From contig NZ_JACHLC010000001.1 of the NCBI RefSeq assembly GCF_014207845.1, forward strand, positions 1,612,001 through 1,676,000: a stretch of DNA of 64,000 nucleotides. Reading direction: 5' to 3'. Shown one piece after another: positions 7,410 to 15,626 of the stretch. The translations under genes and the position numbers were made by a program. Origin of the DNA: Chryseobacterium shigense. GTDB taxonomy: Bacteria > Bacteroidota > Bacteroidia > Flavobacteriales > Weeksellaceae. Within the stretch, counting starts at the first letter, position 1. Every line of letters starts with the position of its first letter. The notes beneath the pieces are model-generated. The model had not been told where the DNA came from, searched no databases, and saw only the letters and a program-made list of their open reading frames with translations.

Positions 7410-9395
7410 TTAAAACAAACCCTCATCCACAAAATTCGGAAGCGTCACTTTCAGGTTCGGTTCTGCTTCCATAGCTCTTTTAATAGCGAAAACAGCGCCT
7501 TCATTTCTGGCCCAGCTTCTTCTTGAGATTCCGTTGTTTACGTCCCAGAAGAGCATAGATTTTAATCTTCTGCCGGCATCTGCGCTGCCATCCAGCAGCA
7601 TCCCGAAGCCACCGTTAATTACTTCGCCCCAGCCTACTCCGCCACCATTATGGATAGAAACCCATGTAGCTCCGCGGAAGCTGTCACCAATTACATTGTG
7701 AATGGCCATATCTGCTGTAAACCTTGAACCGTCATAAATGTTGGAAGTCTCTCTGTAAGGCGAATCTGTACCGGAAACATCATGATGATCCCTTCCTAAA
7801 ACCACCGGACCAATCTCTCCGTTCTTAATGGCATTGTTGAAGGCTTCGGCGATCTTCATTCTACCTTCTGCATCTGCATACAGGATTCTCGCCTGGGAAC
7901 CTACTACCAGTTTATTTTCCTGAGCCCCTTTAATCCACTGAATATTGTCTTTCATCTGTTGCTGGATCTCTTCAGGGGAATTTTTTACCATTTCTTCCAA
8001 AACAGCACAGGCAATATCATCTGTTTTCTGAAGGTCTTCCGGCTTTCCGCTTGTACATACCCAACGGAACGGCCCAAAACCATAATCGAAGCACATAGGC
8101 CCCATAATATCCTGAACATAGCTTGGGTATTTGAACTCTCTTCCCAAACTAGGATTTTCTGCCATCACATCCGCCCCCGCTCTGGAAGCTTCCAGTAAAA
8201 AGGCATTTCCATAATCAAAGAAATAGGTTCCTTTCCGGGTGTGTTTATTGATAGCAGCTGCATGTCTTCTTAACGTTTCCTGAACTTTCTCTTTGAATAA
8301 TTCAGGATCTTCAGCCATCATCCTGTTGGATTCCTCAAAGCTCTGCCCTGCCGGATAATAACCGCCCGCCCACGGATTGTGAAGGGACGTCTGGTCTGAT
8401 CCTATATCTATCTTTAAATTCTTCTCATCAAATTTTTCCCAAACCTCAACAATGTTTCCGAGGTAAGCCAGAGAAACGGTTTCTTTATTTTCCTGGGCTG
8501 TTTTTACTCTTTGTACCAGTTCATCAAGGTTTTCATGAATTTCATTCACCCATTTCTGATCGTGGCGGATTCTGGTAATTTTAGGGTTCACTTCTGCACA
8601 TACGGTAACGCAGCCTGCAATATTTCCTGCTTTTGGCTGTGCACCACTCATTCCCCCCAATCCTGAGGTCACAAACAGACCGCCTTTAGGCTCCTTATTT
8701 ATTTTTCTGAAAGCGTTCAGAACAGTGATGGTTGTTCCGTGAACAATTCCCTGCGGCCCAATATACATATAGCTTCCTGCCGTCATCTGCCCATATTGGG
8801 TAACACCCAGAGCATTGAATTTCTCCCAGTCATCCGGTTTGGAATAATTCGGAATCATCATTCCATTCGTTACCACAACTCTCGGCGCATCTTTATGGGA
8901 CGGAAATAATCCCATCGGGTGCCCTGAATACATGGTTAAAGTCTGTTCATCCGTCATTTCAGACAGATACTTCATCGTCAGAAGATACTGGGCCCAGTTG
9001 GAAAAAACAGCTCCGTTCCCACCATACGTAATAAGCTCATGAGGATGTTGCGCTACAGCATAATCAAGGTTATTCTGGATCATCAGCATGATGGCTTTTG
9101 CCTGCTCGGATTTTCCGGGATATTCTTCAATCCCTCTCGCTTTCATCTCATAATCCGGACGGAAACGGTACATATAGATTCTCCCGTATTTCTCTAATTC
9201 TTCCTTGAATTCAGGCAGCAGCTCCGCATGAAACTTAGGATCAAAATAACGCAATGCATTTTTAAGAGCAAGTTTTTTCTCCTCCTCTCCTAAAATTTCT
9301 TTACGCTTCGGTGCATGGTTGATATTGGTTTCGTACGGTTTAGGCTGTGGCAGCTGATCCGGAATCCCCTGCTGTATCTGTTCTTGAAATGTCAT
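7410..9395 (-). CDS. hutU: Urocanate hydratase (urocanase)
   Basis: 661 residues. Catalyses the second step of histidine breakdown, urocanate plus water to 4-imidazolone-5-propionate, in the cytosol, using tightly bound NAD+ as electrophile. The protein is collinear with the urocanase family throughout: ITYGGNGAVFSNWAQY, the TNGMMIPNYS region, QMTAGSYMYIGPQGIVHGT, GLGGMSGAQPKAG in the NAD-binding domain, and the histidine/aspartate-rich LGRDHHDVSGTDSPYRET near the C-terminus. It is about 100 residues longer than the 550-residue proteobacterial type, as in the long form found in Bacteroidota and eukaryotes. The other hut genes are not in the window, so it is a stand-alone unit here. It has its own terminator. 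Confidence 0.93.
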   Translation of the reverse strand: MTFQEQIQQGIPDQLPQPKPYETNINHAPKRKEILGEEEKKLALKNALRYFDPKFHAELLPEFKEELEKYGRIYMYRFRPDYEMKARGIEEYPGKSEQAKAIMLMIQNNLDYAVAQHPHELITYGGNGAVFSNWAQYLLTMKYLSEMTDEQTLTMYSGHPMGLFPSHKDAPRVVVTNGMMIPNYSKPDDWEKFNALGVTQYGQMTAGSYMYIGPQGIVHGTTITVLNAFRKINKEPKGGLFVTSGLGGMSGAQPKAGNIAGCVTVCAEVNPKITRIRHDQKWVNEIHENLDELVQRVKTAQENKETVSLAYLGNIVEVWEKFDEKNLKIDIGSDQTSLHNPWAGGYYPAGQSFEESNRMMAEDPELFKEKVQETLRRHAAAINKHTRKGTYFFDYGNAFLLEASRAGADVMAENPSLGREFKYPSYVQDIMGPMCFDYGFGPFRWVCTSGKPEDLQKTDDIACAVLEEMVKNSPEEIQQQMKDNIQWIKGAQENKLVVGSQARILYADAEGRMKIAEAFNNAIKNGEIGPVVLGRDHHDVSGTDSPYRETSNIYDGSRFTADMAIHNVIGDSFRGATWVSIHNGGGVGWGEVINGGFGMLLDGSADAGRRLKSMLFWDVNNGISRRSWARNEGAVFAIKRAMEAEPNLKVTLPNFVDEGLF

Positions 9396-9548
9396 ATTGC
9401 TATTTAAAGTTCAATGTTTAGAATGAATTGTTTGAAGTTTTAAAGATATTCAAATTAGGAAATATAGGCAAGGTTGATGTGCTGATTTGGCAATATGATC
9501 ATTCTATATTTTGTAAATTATCCTTAATTTGAAAACATACCGGTGAAA

Positions 9549-9571
9549 ATTCCCCTCCAGAGGAGGGGAAT
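9549..9571. repeat. GC-rich perfect hairpin
   Basis: Arms ATTCCCCTCC and GGAGGGGAAT with an AGA loop. It stands out in AT-rich surroundings and has no T-run. It lies between the convergent-free 5' region of hutU and the terminator of the acidic protein. It may be a dispersed repeat unit. Confidence 0.6.
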
Positions 9572-9601
9572 GTACTCCCGGGAAGACAAAGGGTTTTCAA
9601 A

Positions 9602-9637
9602 AATAAAAAACCTCACTGAAAATCAATCAGTAAGGTT
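9602..9637 (-). terminator. Terminator of the small acidic protein gene
   Basis: Stem AACCTCACTGA / TCAGTAAGGTT (9609-9619 and 9627-9637) with one mismatch and a 7-base loop; A-run on the left. Confidence 0.65.
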
Positions 9638-9663
9638 ATTATATTTTATTGTAATACCTCGAT

Positions 9664-9954
9664 TCAGGTTAAAACATCGTCATTTTCCTCTTCGTGGTCG
9701 TCATCATTGTCGCTTAAGCTCCAGTAATTATTTTCTTCATCTTCGGAACCTATTTCTTCCATGTCATCATCATCTTCGGCTCCCGGGATATCAAGTCCTT
9801 TATCCAGCTTATCATCATCCATTTCATTTAGTATAGGGTTTCCGTCACCATCAAGCGGAATGTGGGGTTCCTTATTGAATATATCTTCATTGGGATTGTA
9901 ATCCATCTGCTCCAGTTTTCTGTTTTGCTCGTTCTTATTATTTTCAGGTATCAT
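9664..9954 (-). CDS. Small acidic hypothetical protein
   Basis: 96 residues, strongly acidic, with runs such as AEDDDDMEEIG and DNDDDHEEENDD. No signal peptide, membrane segment or cysteine. Low complexity suggests a disordered protein. Not recognised beyond its similarity in style to small acidic proteins common in Chryseobacterium. It follows the 2-hydroxyacid dehydrogenase gene by about 55 bases on the opposite-facing side (both leftward, this one downstream), so they may be cotranscribed. Its own terminator supports it as a real gene. Confidence 0.6.
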   Translation of the reverse strand: MIPENNKNEQNRKLEQMDYNPNEDIFNKEPHIPLDGDGNPILNEMDDDKLDKGLDIPGAEDDDDMEEIGSEDEENNYWSLSDNDDDHEEENDDVLT

Positions 9955-10008
9955 AATATTTTGTATTTAGGGGTTTATCAATATCGAACAAAAATAATTC
10001 CAAGTCCG

Positions 10009-10992
10009 TTAATTTTTCCCGGAATATACTTCCGGATTGGCACAATATGGAATTTTTTCACCTTTAAAAAAAGCGATGATATTTTCAGCCGCAATCTTTG
10101 CCATTCCTGTTCTGGCCTCAATGGTAGCAGAACCTATATGCGGAAGTACACAGACATTTGAAAGCTCCAGCAGCGGACTTTCCTTAGACATAGGTTCCGG
10201 ATTGGTTACATCTAAACCGGCACCCCAGATCTTTTTTTCAGTCAAAGCTTCATAAAGATCTTTCTCATTCTGAAAACCTCCTCTTGCCGTATTAATAAAA
10301 ATAGCATCAGATTTCATTTTTTCAAAAACAGAACCGTTGAAAAGGTCTTTCTGCTCAGGGGTAAAACTGGCATGAATGCTCAATACATCAGATTGTGCAA
10401 TCAATTCTTCAAAAGAAACATAAGCGGCATTCAGCTCCTGTTCTGCTTCTTCATTCCTGTGACGGTTGTGATAGATGATTTTCATATCAAAAGCTGCCCT
10501 GGATTTTTTAGCCATTTCGAAGCCAATCCTTCCCAGCCCTAGTATTCCCAGGGTTTTTCCATACAATTCCTGTCCAAGAGCATGTAACGGATCAAAATCT
10601 CCCCAGTTGCCGTCTTTTACTTTCTGAAAATTATAGCTTGCTCTTCTGGCTACAGACTGCATCAGTAAAAAAGCAACATCAGAAGTTGCTTTACTCAGGA
10701 CATCCGGGGTATTTCCTATGGGAATATTTCTTCGGTTGGCTTCCATAATATCCACATGATCAAAGCCTACGGAATATAAAGCGATTGTTTTTATATCGGG
10801 ACATTGATCAAAGAAATCTTTGTCGTATTTAAATTCCGCTCCTACACTCAGAATGGCATCATTGTTCTGACAGTGAATCAGCCATTCTTCATGCGAAAGA
10901 TTTTCATGTTCCGGGATAAAAACCTCCAGTCCTGCTTCTTTCAGCATATTGATTCCTTCTTGCGGAATTCTTTTGCTCACAAATACTTTCAT
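10009..10992 (-). CDS. D-2-hydroxyacid dehydrogenase (glyoxylate/hydroxypyruvate reductase-like)
   Basis: 327 residues of the D-isomer-specific 2-hydroxyacid dehydrogenase family. It reduces a 2-keto acid with NAD(P)H in the cytosol. The nucleotide-binding GLGRIG lies at 152-157, and the catalytic triad is Arg237 (NTARGG), Glu266 (NPEP) and His285 (LPHIGSA). Basic residues after the second Rossmann strand (YHNRHR, 174-179) favour NADPH. This pattern is closer to the GhrB/TkrA glyoxylate-hydroxypyruvate reductases than to SerA (no ACT domain) or D-lactate dehydrogenase, but the substrate is not certain. Single gene with the acidic protein gene downstream. Confidence 0.85.
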   Translation of the reverse strand: MKVFVSKRIPQEGINMLKEAGLEVFIPEHENLSHEEWLIHCQNNDAILSVGAEFKYDKDFFDQCPDIKTIALYSVGFDHVDIMEANRRNIPIGNTPDVLSKATSDVAFLLMQSVARRASYNFQKVKDGNWGDFDPLHALGQELYGKTLGILGLGRIGFEMAKKSRAAFDMKIIYHNRHRNEEAEQELNAAYVSFEELIAQSDVLSIHASFTPEQKDLFNGSVFEKMKSDAIFINTARGGFQNEKDLYEALTEKKIWGAGLDVTNPEPMSKESPLLELSNVCVLPHIGSATIEARTGMAKIAAENIIAFFKGEKIPYCANPEVYSGKN

Positions 10993-11030
10993 ATTTTATT
11001 TTGATTTAATTCTGTGTTTACAATATCCAA

Positions 11031-11063
11031 TAAAAAACCTCACTTCTGTTAAAAAGTGAGGTT
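11031..11063 (-). terminator. Terminator of the 87-residue protein gene
   Basis: Perfect 10-bp stem AACCTCACTT / AAGTGAGGTT (11036-11045 and 11054-11063), 8-base loop, A-run on the left. Confidence 0.78.
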
Positions 11064-11082
11064 CTTTAACTTAAATTAAAAA

Positions 11083-11346
11083 TTATTGATCTTCATCTGA
11101 AAGATCCTGATTTTTGTCCCAGACCTGAGAAGCCATTTCCTGAATTTCTTCCCAAACATCTTTTGCCGATTTCTGTGTATGAGCCATAAATCCCTGCTTT
11201 GTAGGTTCCTGATTCTTACTTTTCATATCATTCATATAATCCTTTACCTGCTGGGTATAGCTTTCTGTATGGTATCCGGGATTATTATGCAGGTTTTTCT
11301 GAATATTACTGAAATCATGTGATGATTTAAATCTATTCGTGTCCAT
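11083..11346 (-). CDS. Small hypothetical protein
   Basis: 87 residues, polar and charged, without signal peptide or membrane segment. It is rich in Asn, Gln, Lys and His in the first half (NIQKNLHNNPGYHTESYTQQ) and probably helical in the second (SAKDVWEEIQEMASQVW). Not recognised. It has its own terminator and an ATG start, so it is probably a real single gene. A role in stress or envelope function cannot be read from the sequence. Confidence 0.6.
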   Translation of the reverse strand: MDTNRFKSSHDFSNIQKNLHNNPGYHTESYTQQVKDYMNDMKSKNQEPTKQGFMAHTQKSAKDVWEEIQEMASQVWDKNQDLSDEDQ

Positions 11347-11444
11347 AATAATAAAAATTTAAGTGATTAGGTCTTACATTGAATCCAATTACTGTTCCGA
11401 AGCCGTCTTAAAGTTTATTAAAATGGATAAAAGCTTTGAATTGA

Positions 11445-11604
11445 TTTAACCACAAAAGGCACAAAATTTTTGAATGCTTTGGTTATTTAAAGTTTAATAT
11501 TTCGAGAAAAAGTACACTTAAGTTCTTCTAAAATCTTAGGTTTTCTTCTTATGTGAACTTAATATTTTTCGAGCTTCTAAATTTTTGTGCCTTTTGTGGT
11601 TTAA
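11445..11604. repeat. Inverted repeat, about 25-nt arms, flanking 109 bases
   Basis: Left arm 11445-11469 (TTTAACCACAAAAGGCACAA onward) and right arm 11579-11604 are reverse complements apart from one inserted base. The arms begin TTTAACCACA, like those of the repeat at 5258-5362, but then differ. The 109 bases between are AT-rich with no open frame. The whole 266-base gap between pcm and the 87-residue protein gene is occupied by this element and leader sequence. Confidence 0.72.
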
Positions 11605-11612
11605 AAAATTTG

Positions 11613-12266
11613 TTAATGATTGGTATCTCCCAACATAGGAACGAATTTATAAGCGCCGAACTCTTCTTTTTCGAATTGTGTAGGAGCCGTTTTTGTAAAT
11701 CTGTACAGAATCTGCTCATCGGTAGGACCTAACGGAATAACCATTTTCCCGCCGACATTAAGCTGCTTTAATAATTCCGTAGGTAAAACTGAAGCACCAC
11801 AGGTAACGATAATCTTATCAAAAGGAGCGAAAGTAGGAAGTCCTGCAAAACCGTCTCCGAAGCTCTGAAATTTTGGATTCAAATGCAGCTCACGGAATTT
11901 CTTCTTTGAGAAATCAAAAAGGTCTTTCTGCCTTTCCACCGTGTACACCAATGCTTTCATAGCTAATAGAACGGCGGTCTGATATCCGCATCCCGTCCCT
12001 ATTTCAAGCACTTTCTCACCTGGCTTCACCTGTAACAGCTCAGACTGTTCCGCTACTGTTGAGGGATGTGAAATGGTTTGGTGTGATAGTATGGGAAACG
12101 CCCGGTCTTCGTAGGCAAAATCTTCGAAAATACTTTCAATGAAAAGGTGTCTCGGAACTTCGCTCATTGCCAAAAGTACATTTTCATCCGAGATTTCTAT
12201 ATTATGTCTTAAGTATTCGACAAGAATCTTTCTTTTTCCTTTATGTACAAACGAATCATGCATCAT
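11613..12266 (-). CDS. pcm: Protein-L-isoaspartate O-methyltransferase
   Basis: 217 residues. Methylates abnormal isoaspartyl residues with S-adenosylmethionine so that they can revert to aspartyl, a cytosolic protein-repair enzyme. Motifs: SHQTISHPSTVAE (61-73, the substrate-side motif close to GQTISQP of the family), the SAM-binding VLEIGTGCGYQTAVL (86-100), TVERQKDL and IIVTCGA. The length matches the family. Two Met codons open the frame (MMHD); either could be used. Divergent from the Gfo/Idh/MocA gene across about 135 bases. Confidence 0.92.
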   Translation of the reverse strand: MMHDSFVHKGKRKILVEYLRHNIEISDENVLLAMSEVPRHLFIESIFEDFAYEDRAFPILSHQTISHPSTVAEQSELLQVKPGEKVLEIGTGCGYQTAVLLAMKALVYTVERQKDLFDFSKKKFRELHLNPKFQSFGDGFAGLPTFAPFDKIIVTCGASVLPTELLKQLNVGGKMVIPLGPTDEQILYRFTKTAPTQFEKEEFGAYKFVPMLGDTNH

Positions 12267-12401
12267 TAGTAAGATATAGTTATCAGGTTGCGGGCAGTAG
12301 TTTCTACAAAAGTAAACAAACTATCAATATTTGTCAACCTAAAATCTGCAACCTCCTTCTTAATACCTAAAATTATTATCTTTACAAAAATTAAAAAATC
12401 T

Positions 12402-13364
12402 ATGTTAAAAGCAGGTTTGGTAGGTGCCGGACATCTGGGAAAGATCCATTTACGACTTCTTAACCAGTCAGATAAGTACGAGCTGGTAGGTTTCCACGAT
12501 AAAGATACTGAAAACGGAAAAAAAATAGAAGCTGAATTCGGATATAAATATTTTGAAAATTTTGATGAACTTCTTGAGCAGATCGATATGCTGGATATTG
12601 TAACTCCTACGATCTACCATTACGATTATGCACTGAAAGCCATTGAAAAAAAGCTTCATTTTTTCATTGAAAAACCGGTGACACAGACACTTGAACAGGC
12701 AGAAGAAATTCTTCACAAATGCCAGGAAAATGGTATCAAGGCACAGGTAGGACATGTTGAAAGATACAATCCGGCTTTTATTGCCACTAAAGAATATATT
12801 AAAAATCCGATGTTCATTGAGATTCACAGGCTGGCGGAATTCAACCCCAGAGGAACTGATGTTTCTGTGGTGCTTGATCTTATGATTCATGATCTGGATA
12901 TTTTGCTGAGTATGGCTAAATCTAAGGTTAAAAATATTCATGCAAGTGGTGTATGTGTGGTAAGTAAAACTCCGGATATTGCAAATGCCAGGATAGAATT
13001 TGAAAATGGCTGTGTAGCGAATCTTACAACTTCCAGAATTTCCATGAAGGCTATGAGAAAGAGCCGTTTCTTTCAAAAAGATGCTTATATTTCTGTAGAT
13101 TTCCTTGAGAAAAAAGCAGAAGTGATCCGGATGAAAGACGCTCCTGAAAATCCCACCCCTTTCGATATGATTATTGAGAATGCTGATGGTGAAAAAAACC
13201 AGATCCTGTTTGAATATCCGGATATCCAGCCCAATAATGCTATCCTTGATGAATTAAATTCTTTTGCAGACGCCATTACGGATGGTAAAAATGTGGAAGT
13301 TTCCCTGGAAGACGGAACAGAAGCTTTAAAAGTTGCCCTTGAAATTGTAAAACTGATTTCATAA
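12402..13364 (+). CDS. Gfo/Idh/MocA-family oxidoreductase
   Basis: 320 residues. NAD(P)-dependent dehydrogenase family acting mostly on sugars, inositols and related compounds; here the substrate is unknown. GAGHLG at 8-13 is the Rossmann nucleotide loop, FIEKP at 88-92 is the family's EKP motif with its key Lys, and DLMIHDLD at 159-166 carries the probable catalytic Asp/His. An open frame extends upstream to 12288, but the Rossmann strand must start within a few residues of the N-terminus, and TATCTTTA (12377-12384) resembles a -7 promoter element, so 12402 is chosen. The beta-lactamase gene follows 34 bases on and may be cotranscribed. Confidence 0.85.
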   Translation: MLKAGLVGAGHLGKIHLRLLNQSDKYELVGFHDKDTENGKKIEAEFGYKYFENFDELLEQIDMLDIVTPTIYHYDYALKAIEKKLHFFIEKPVTQTLEQAEEILHKCQENGIKAQVGHVERYNPAFIATKEYIKNPMFIEIHRLAEFNPRGTDVSVVLDLMIHDLDILLSMAKSKVKNIHASGVCVVSKTPDIANARIEFENGCVANLTTSRISMKAMRKSRFFQKDAYISVDFLEKKAEVIRMKDAPENPTPFDMIIENADGEKNQILFEYPDIQPNNAILDELNSFADAITDGKNVEVSLEDGTEALKVALEIVKLIS

Positions 13365-13398
13365 TTCCAATAAAAAAACTTTTTTAACTTTTAGCATT

Positions 13399-14280
13399 AT
13401 GAAAAAAATAGGTCTTTTCTTTCTTTTGGTTTCGTCACTGGCCATTGCACAGAAATCTGCTTTAGAAAAGAAAATAAATTCAATTACGCAAAACAAAAAA
13501 GCAACAGTCGGGGTTTCTGTTCTGGGTTTCGAAAATAATTTCCAATACAGTAAAAACGGGGATCAGAAGCTTCCTATGTTAAGTGTTTTCAAGTTTCATA
13601 TTGCATGTGCAGCTTTGGATCTTGTAGATAAGGGAAAATTATCATTAAACCAGAAAGTATTCATACATAAAACCGATCTGAAGGAAAAAACATGGTCTCC
13701 GTTCCGGGAAAAGTATCCTGCCGGAAATATTGAAATTACTTTAAATGAAGTAATCGACTATACGGTAGCTTTCAGTGATAACAACCTGTGTGATGTTCTT
13801 TGGAAACTTATTGGCGGGGCAAAAACGGTACAGCAGTTTATGAATGCCAAAGGGGTAAAAGACTTCCAGGTCAAGTACAATGAACAGGAGATGCATGAAA
13901 AAAGCTGGGAATCACTTTACGAGAATTACAGTACGACCAATTCTGCCGTATCGGCCCTGAAAAAGTTCTATGACGGGAAATTGCTTTCCAAAAAGTCTAC
14001 GGATTATCTGATGCAAATTATGACCGGAACGAAAACAGGAACCAATAAAATTGTTGAGCAGCTTCCGAAAAATACTCCTGTTGCACATAAAACAGGCTCT
14101 TCAGGAAAAAATAACAAAGGACTTACGATTGCTGAAAATGATATGGGAATCATCACGCTTCCAAACGGAAAGCATTACGCAATTGCCGTATTTGTAAACA
14201 ATTCTACGGAGACAGAAGCTGTAAACTGTAAAATGGTTTCTGATATTTCCAAAGCGGTTTGGGATGATTTTAATAAGTAA
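13399..14280 (+). CDS. Class A beta-lactamase, subclass A2 (PER/CIA/CGA-like)
   Basis: 293 residues. Periplasmic serine beta-lactamase that hydrolyses penicillins and probably cephalosporins. A signal peptide ends at AIAQ (about 18). Active-site motifs are SVFK (Ser62, Lys65), SDN (126-128), Glu within YNEQEM (160-165) as the deacylation base region, and HKTG (230-233). The SVFKFH version of the first motif and the long loop before SDN are those of subclass A2, which includes PER and the chromosomal CIA and CGA enzymes of Chryseobacterium. Whether it gives resistance to extended-spectrum cephalosporins cannot be told. No mobile element lies nearby and no LysR regulator is adjacent, which points to an intrinsic gene. 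Confidence 0.9.
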   Translation: MKKIGLFFLLVSSLAIAQKSALEKKINSITQNKKATVGVSVLGFENNFQYSKNGDQKLPMLSVFKFHIACAALDLVDKGKLSLNQKVFIHKTDLKEKTWSPFREKYPAGNIEITLNEVIDYTVAFSDNNLCDVLWKLIGGAKTVQQFMNAKGVKDFQVKYNEQEMHEKSWESLYENYSTTNSAVSALKKFYDGKLLSKKSTDYLMQIMTGTKTGTNKIVEQLPKNTPVAHKTGSSGKNNKGLTIAENDMGIITLPNGKHYAIAVFVNNSTETEAVNCKMVSDISKAVWDDFNK

Positions 14281-14388
14281 AATATTAAGCTTATTTTTAA
14301 AGCAGATAAATGACTTACGGCTTAATAATTAAAAGCCGGCAGGCTGAATCACCTAAAATTTAACTATCTATAAAAAATAAAAGAAAAA

Positions 14389-15282
14389 ATGATCAAAAAC
14401 ATTGTAGTTATTGGAGCCGGAACCATGGGAAATGGTATTGCACATACTTTTGCACAAAGCGGATTCAAAGTAAATCTGGTAGACGTATCCCGGGAGGCTC
14501 TTGACAGAGGGATTAAAACAATCACAACCAACCTCGACAGAATAATTGCAAAGGGAAACCTTACAGAAGAACAAAAAACTGAAACATTAGGAAATATCAG
14601 CACTTTCACAGAACTTAAAGAAGCTGCCGGAAGCGCAGATCTTATCGTGGAAGCTGCAACTGAAAACCAGGACCTGAAGCTTAAGATCTTTGGTCAGATG
14701 GATGAATTTGCTCCTGCCGACTGTATCCTGGCTACCAATACCTCTTCTATTTCTATCACAAAGATTGCAGCAGCTACCAAAAGAGCTGATAAAGTAATCG
14801 GGATGCATTTTATGAATCCGGTTCCTATTATGAAGCTGGTAGAGATCATCAAAGGATATTCTACTTCCAAAGAGACTTTTGATGCCATTTATGAGATGAG
14901 CAAAACATTAGGGAAAGTTCCTGTGGAAGTGAATGATTATCCTGGTTTTGTGGCTAACAGAATTCTTATGCCAATGATTAATGAATCTATCGAAACACTA
15001 TACAACGGTGTGGCAGGTGTAGAAGAAATAGACACGGTAATGAAGCTTGGAATGGCACATCCTATGGGACCTCTTCAGCTTGCTGACTTTATCGGTCTTG
15101 ATATCTGTCTTGCGATTCTTAATGTGATGTATGACGGCTTCAAAAATCCTAAATATGCTCCAAACCCGCTTCTTGTAAACATGGTGATGGCCGGAAAACT
15201 TGGGGTGAAGTCCGGAGAAGGTTTCTATGATTATTCAGAAAGTAAAAAAGCTGAAAAAGTTTCAAAAATGTTTTTGAAATAA
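14389..15282 (+). CDS. 3-hydroxyacyl-CoA (3-hydroxybutyryl-CoA) dehydrogenase
   Basis: 297 residues. Oxidises (S)-3-hydroxyacyl-CoA to 3-ketoacyl-CoA with NAD+, in fatty acid or phenylacetate-type catabolism or butyrate-type metabolism. GAGTMG (9-14) binds NAD. The catalytic pair is His140 in IGMHFMNP with the preceding EAATEN glutamate. Ser119 in NTSS and the YPGFVANRI stretch complete the family pattern. It is a single-domain enzyme of the Hbd/PaaH type, not the FadB fusion. It stands alone, with a 108-base gap after the beta-lactamase gene. Confidence 0.9.
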   Translation: MIKNIVVIGAGTMGNGIAHTFAQSGFKVNLVDVSREALDRGIKTITTNLDRIIAKGNLTEEQKTETLGNISTFTELKEAAGSADLIVEAATENQDLKLKIFGQMDEFAPADCILATNTSSISITKIAAATKRADKVIGMHFMNPVPIMKLVEIIKGYSTSKETFDAIYEMSKTLGKVPVEVNDYPGFVANRILMPMINESIETLYNGVAGVEEIDTVMKLGMAHPMGPLQLADFIGLDICLAILNVMYDGFKNPKYAPNPLLVNMVMAGKLGVKSGEGFYDYSESKKAEKVSKMFLK

Positions 15283-15303
15283 TTTTAAGTCAATAATTTT
15301 ATT

Positions 15304-15311
15304 TATCTTTG
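15304..15311 (+). promoter_or_regulatory. -7 promoter element before the 79-residue acidic protein
   Basis: TATCTTTG matches TAnnTTTG and lies 23 bases before the ATG at 15335. No clear TTTG box at the usual spacing. Confidence 0.4.
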
Positions 15312-15334
15312 ATTAAAGTTAAAATATTAAAAAA

Positions 15335-15574
15335 ATGAAATTACCAAAGTTTTTATTAGCAGACAATTCGGAATTTCCTGAAGATTTATTCGTAGTTCAT
15401 ACAGAATACCCAAGATTTATCTTAAACGTAGAGGAAGAAGAAGTTGAGTGGCTGGATGATCTGGAAGGCGATGATGAGGAAACTATGGCAGATGAGGCTA
15501 CAAAAGTGGTAGAAGCTGCGTTTAAATGGTGCGATGAAGAATTGGCTAAATACGACGAAGAAGAGGAAGAATAA
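15335..15574 (+). CDS. Small acidic protein, conserved-type hypothetical
   Basis: 79 residues, very acidic at the C-terminus (KYDEEEEE). The first third is ordered-looking (KLPKFLLADNSEFPEDLFVV, HTEYPRFILNV), followed by EEEEVEWLDDLEGDDEET and a helix VVEAAFKWCDEELAKY. No signal peptide or membrane segment. The pattern of an ordered N-terminus and regular helices suggests a folded cytosolic protein that may bind partners electrostatically. Function unknown. It has its own promoter element and a shared bidirectional terminator. Confidence 0.75.
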   Translation: MKLPKFLLADNSEFPEDLFVVHTEYPRFILNVEEEEVEWLDDLEGDDEETMADEATKVVEAAFKWCDEELAKYDEEEEE

Positions 15575-15591
15575 TAACTACCTTACACATA

Positions 15592-15622
15592 AAAAAAGGA
15601 ACTCAAATTGAGTTCCTTTTTT
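15592..15622. terminator. Bidirectional terminator
   Basis: Perfect 15-bp arms (15592-15606 and 15608-15622) centred on GAACTCAAATTGAGTTC with A- and T-runs at the ends. Serves the convergent acidic-protein and META-domain genes. Confidence 0.85.
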
Positions 15623-15626
15623 ATTT

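Noticed and set aside
9543..9836. 97-codon rightward frame over the acidic protein gene
   Set aside because: Its histidine- and arginine-rich translation is what the antisense of an Asp/Glu-rich gene gives.
12288..12401. Upstream extension of the Gfo/Idh/MocA gene
   Set aside because: The nucleotide-binding strand must be near the N-terminus, and a -7-like element lies within the extension.
12468..13076. 202-codon leftward frame opposite the Gfo/Idh/MocA gene
   Set aside because: It lies wholly antisense to a clear oxidoreductase with EKP and Rossmann motifs; the translation has no recognisable order.
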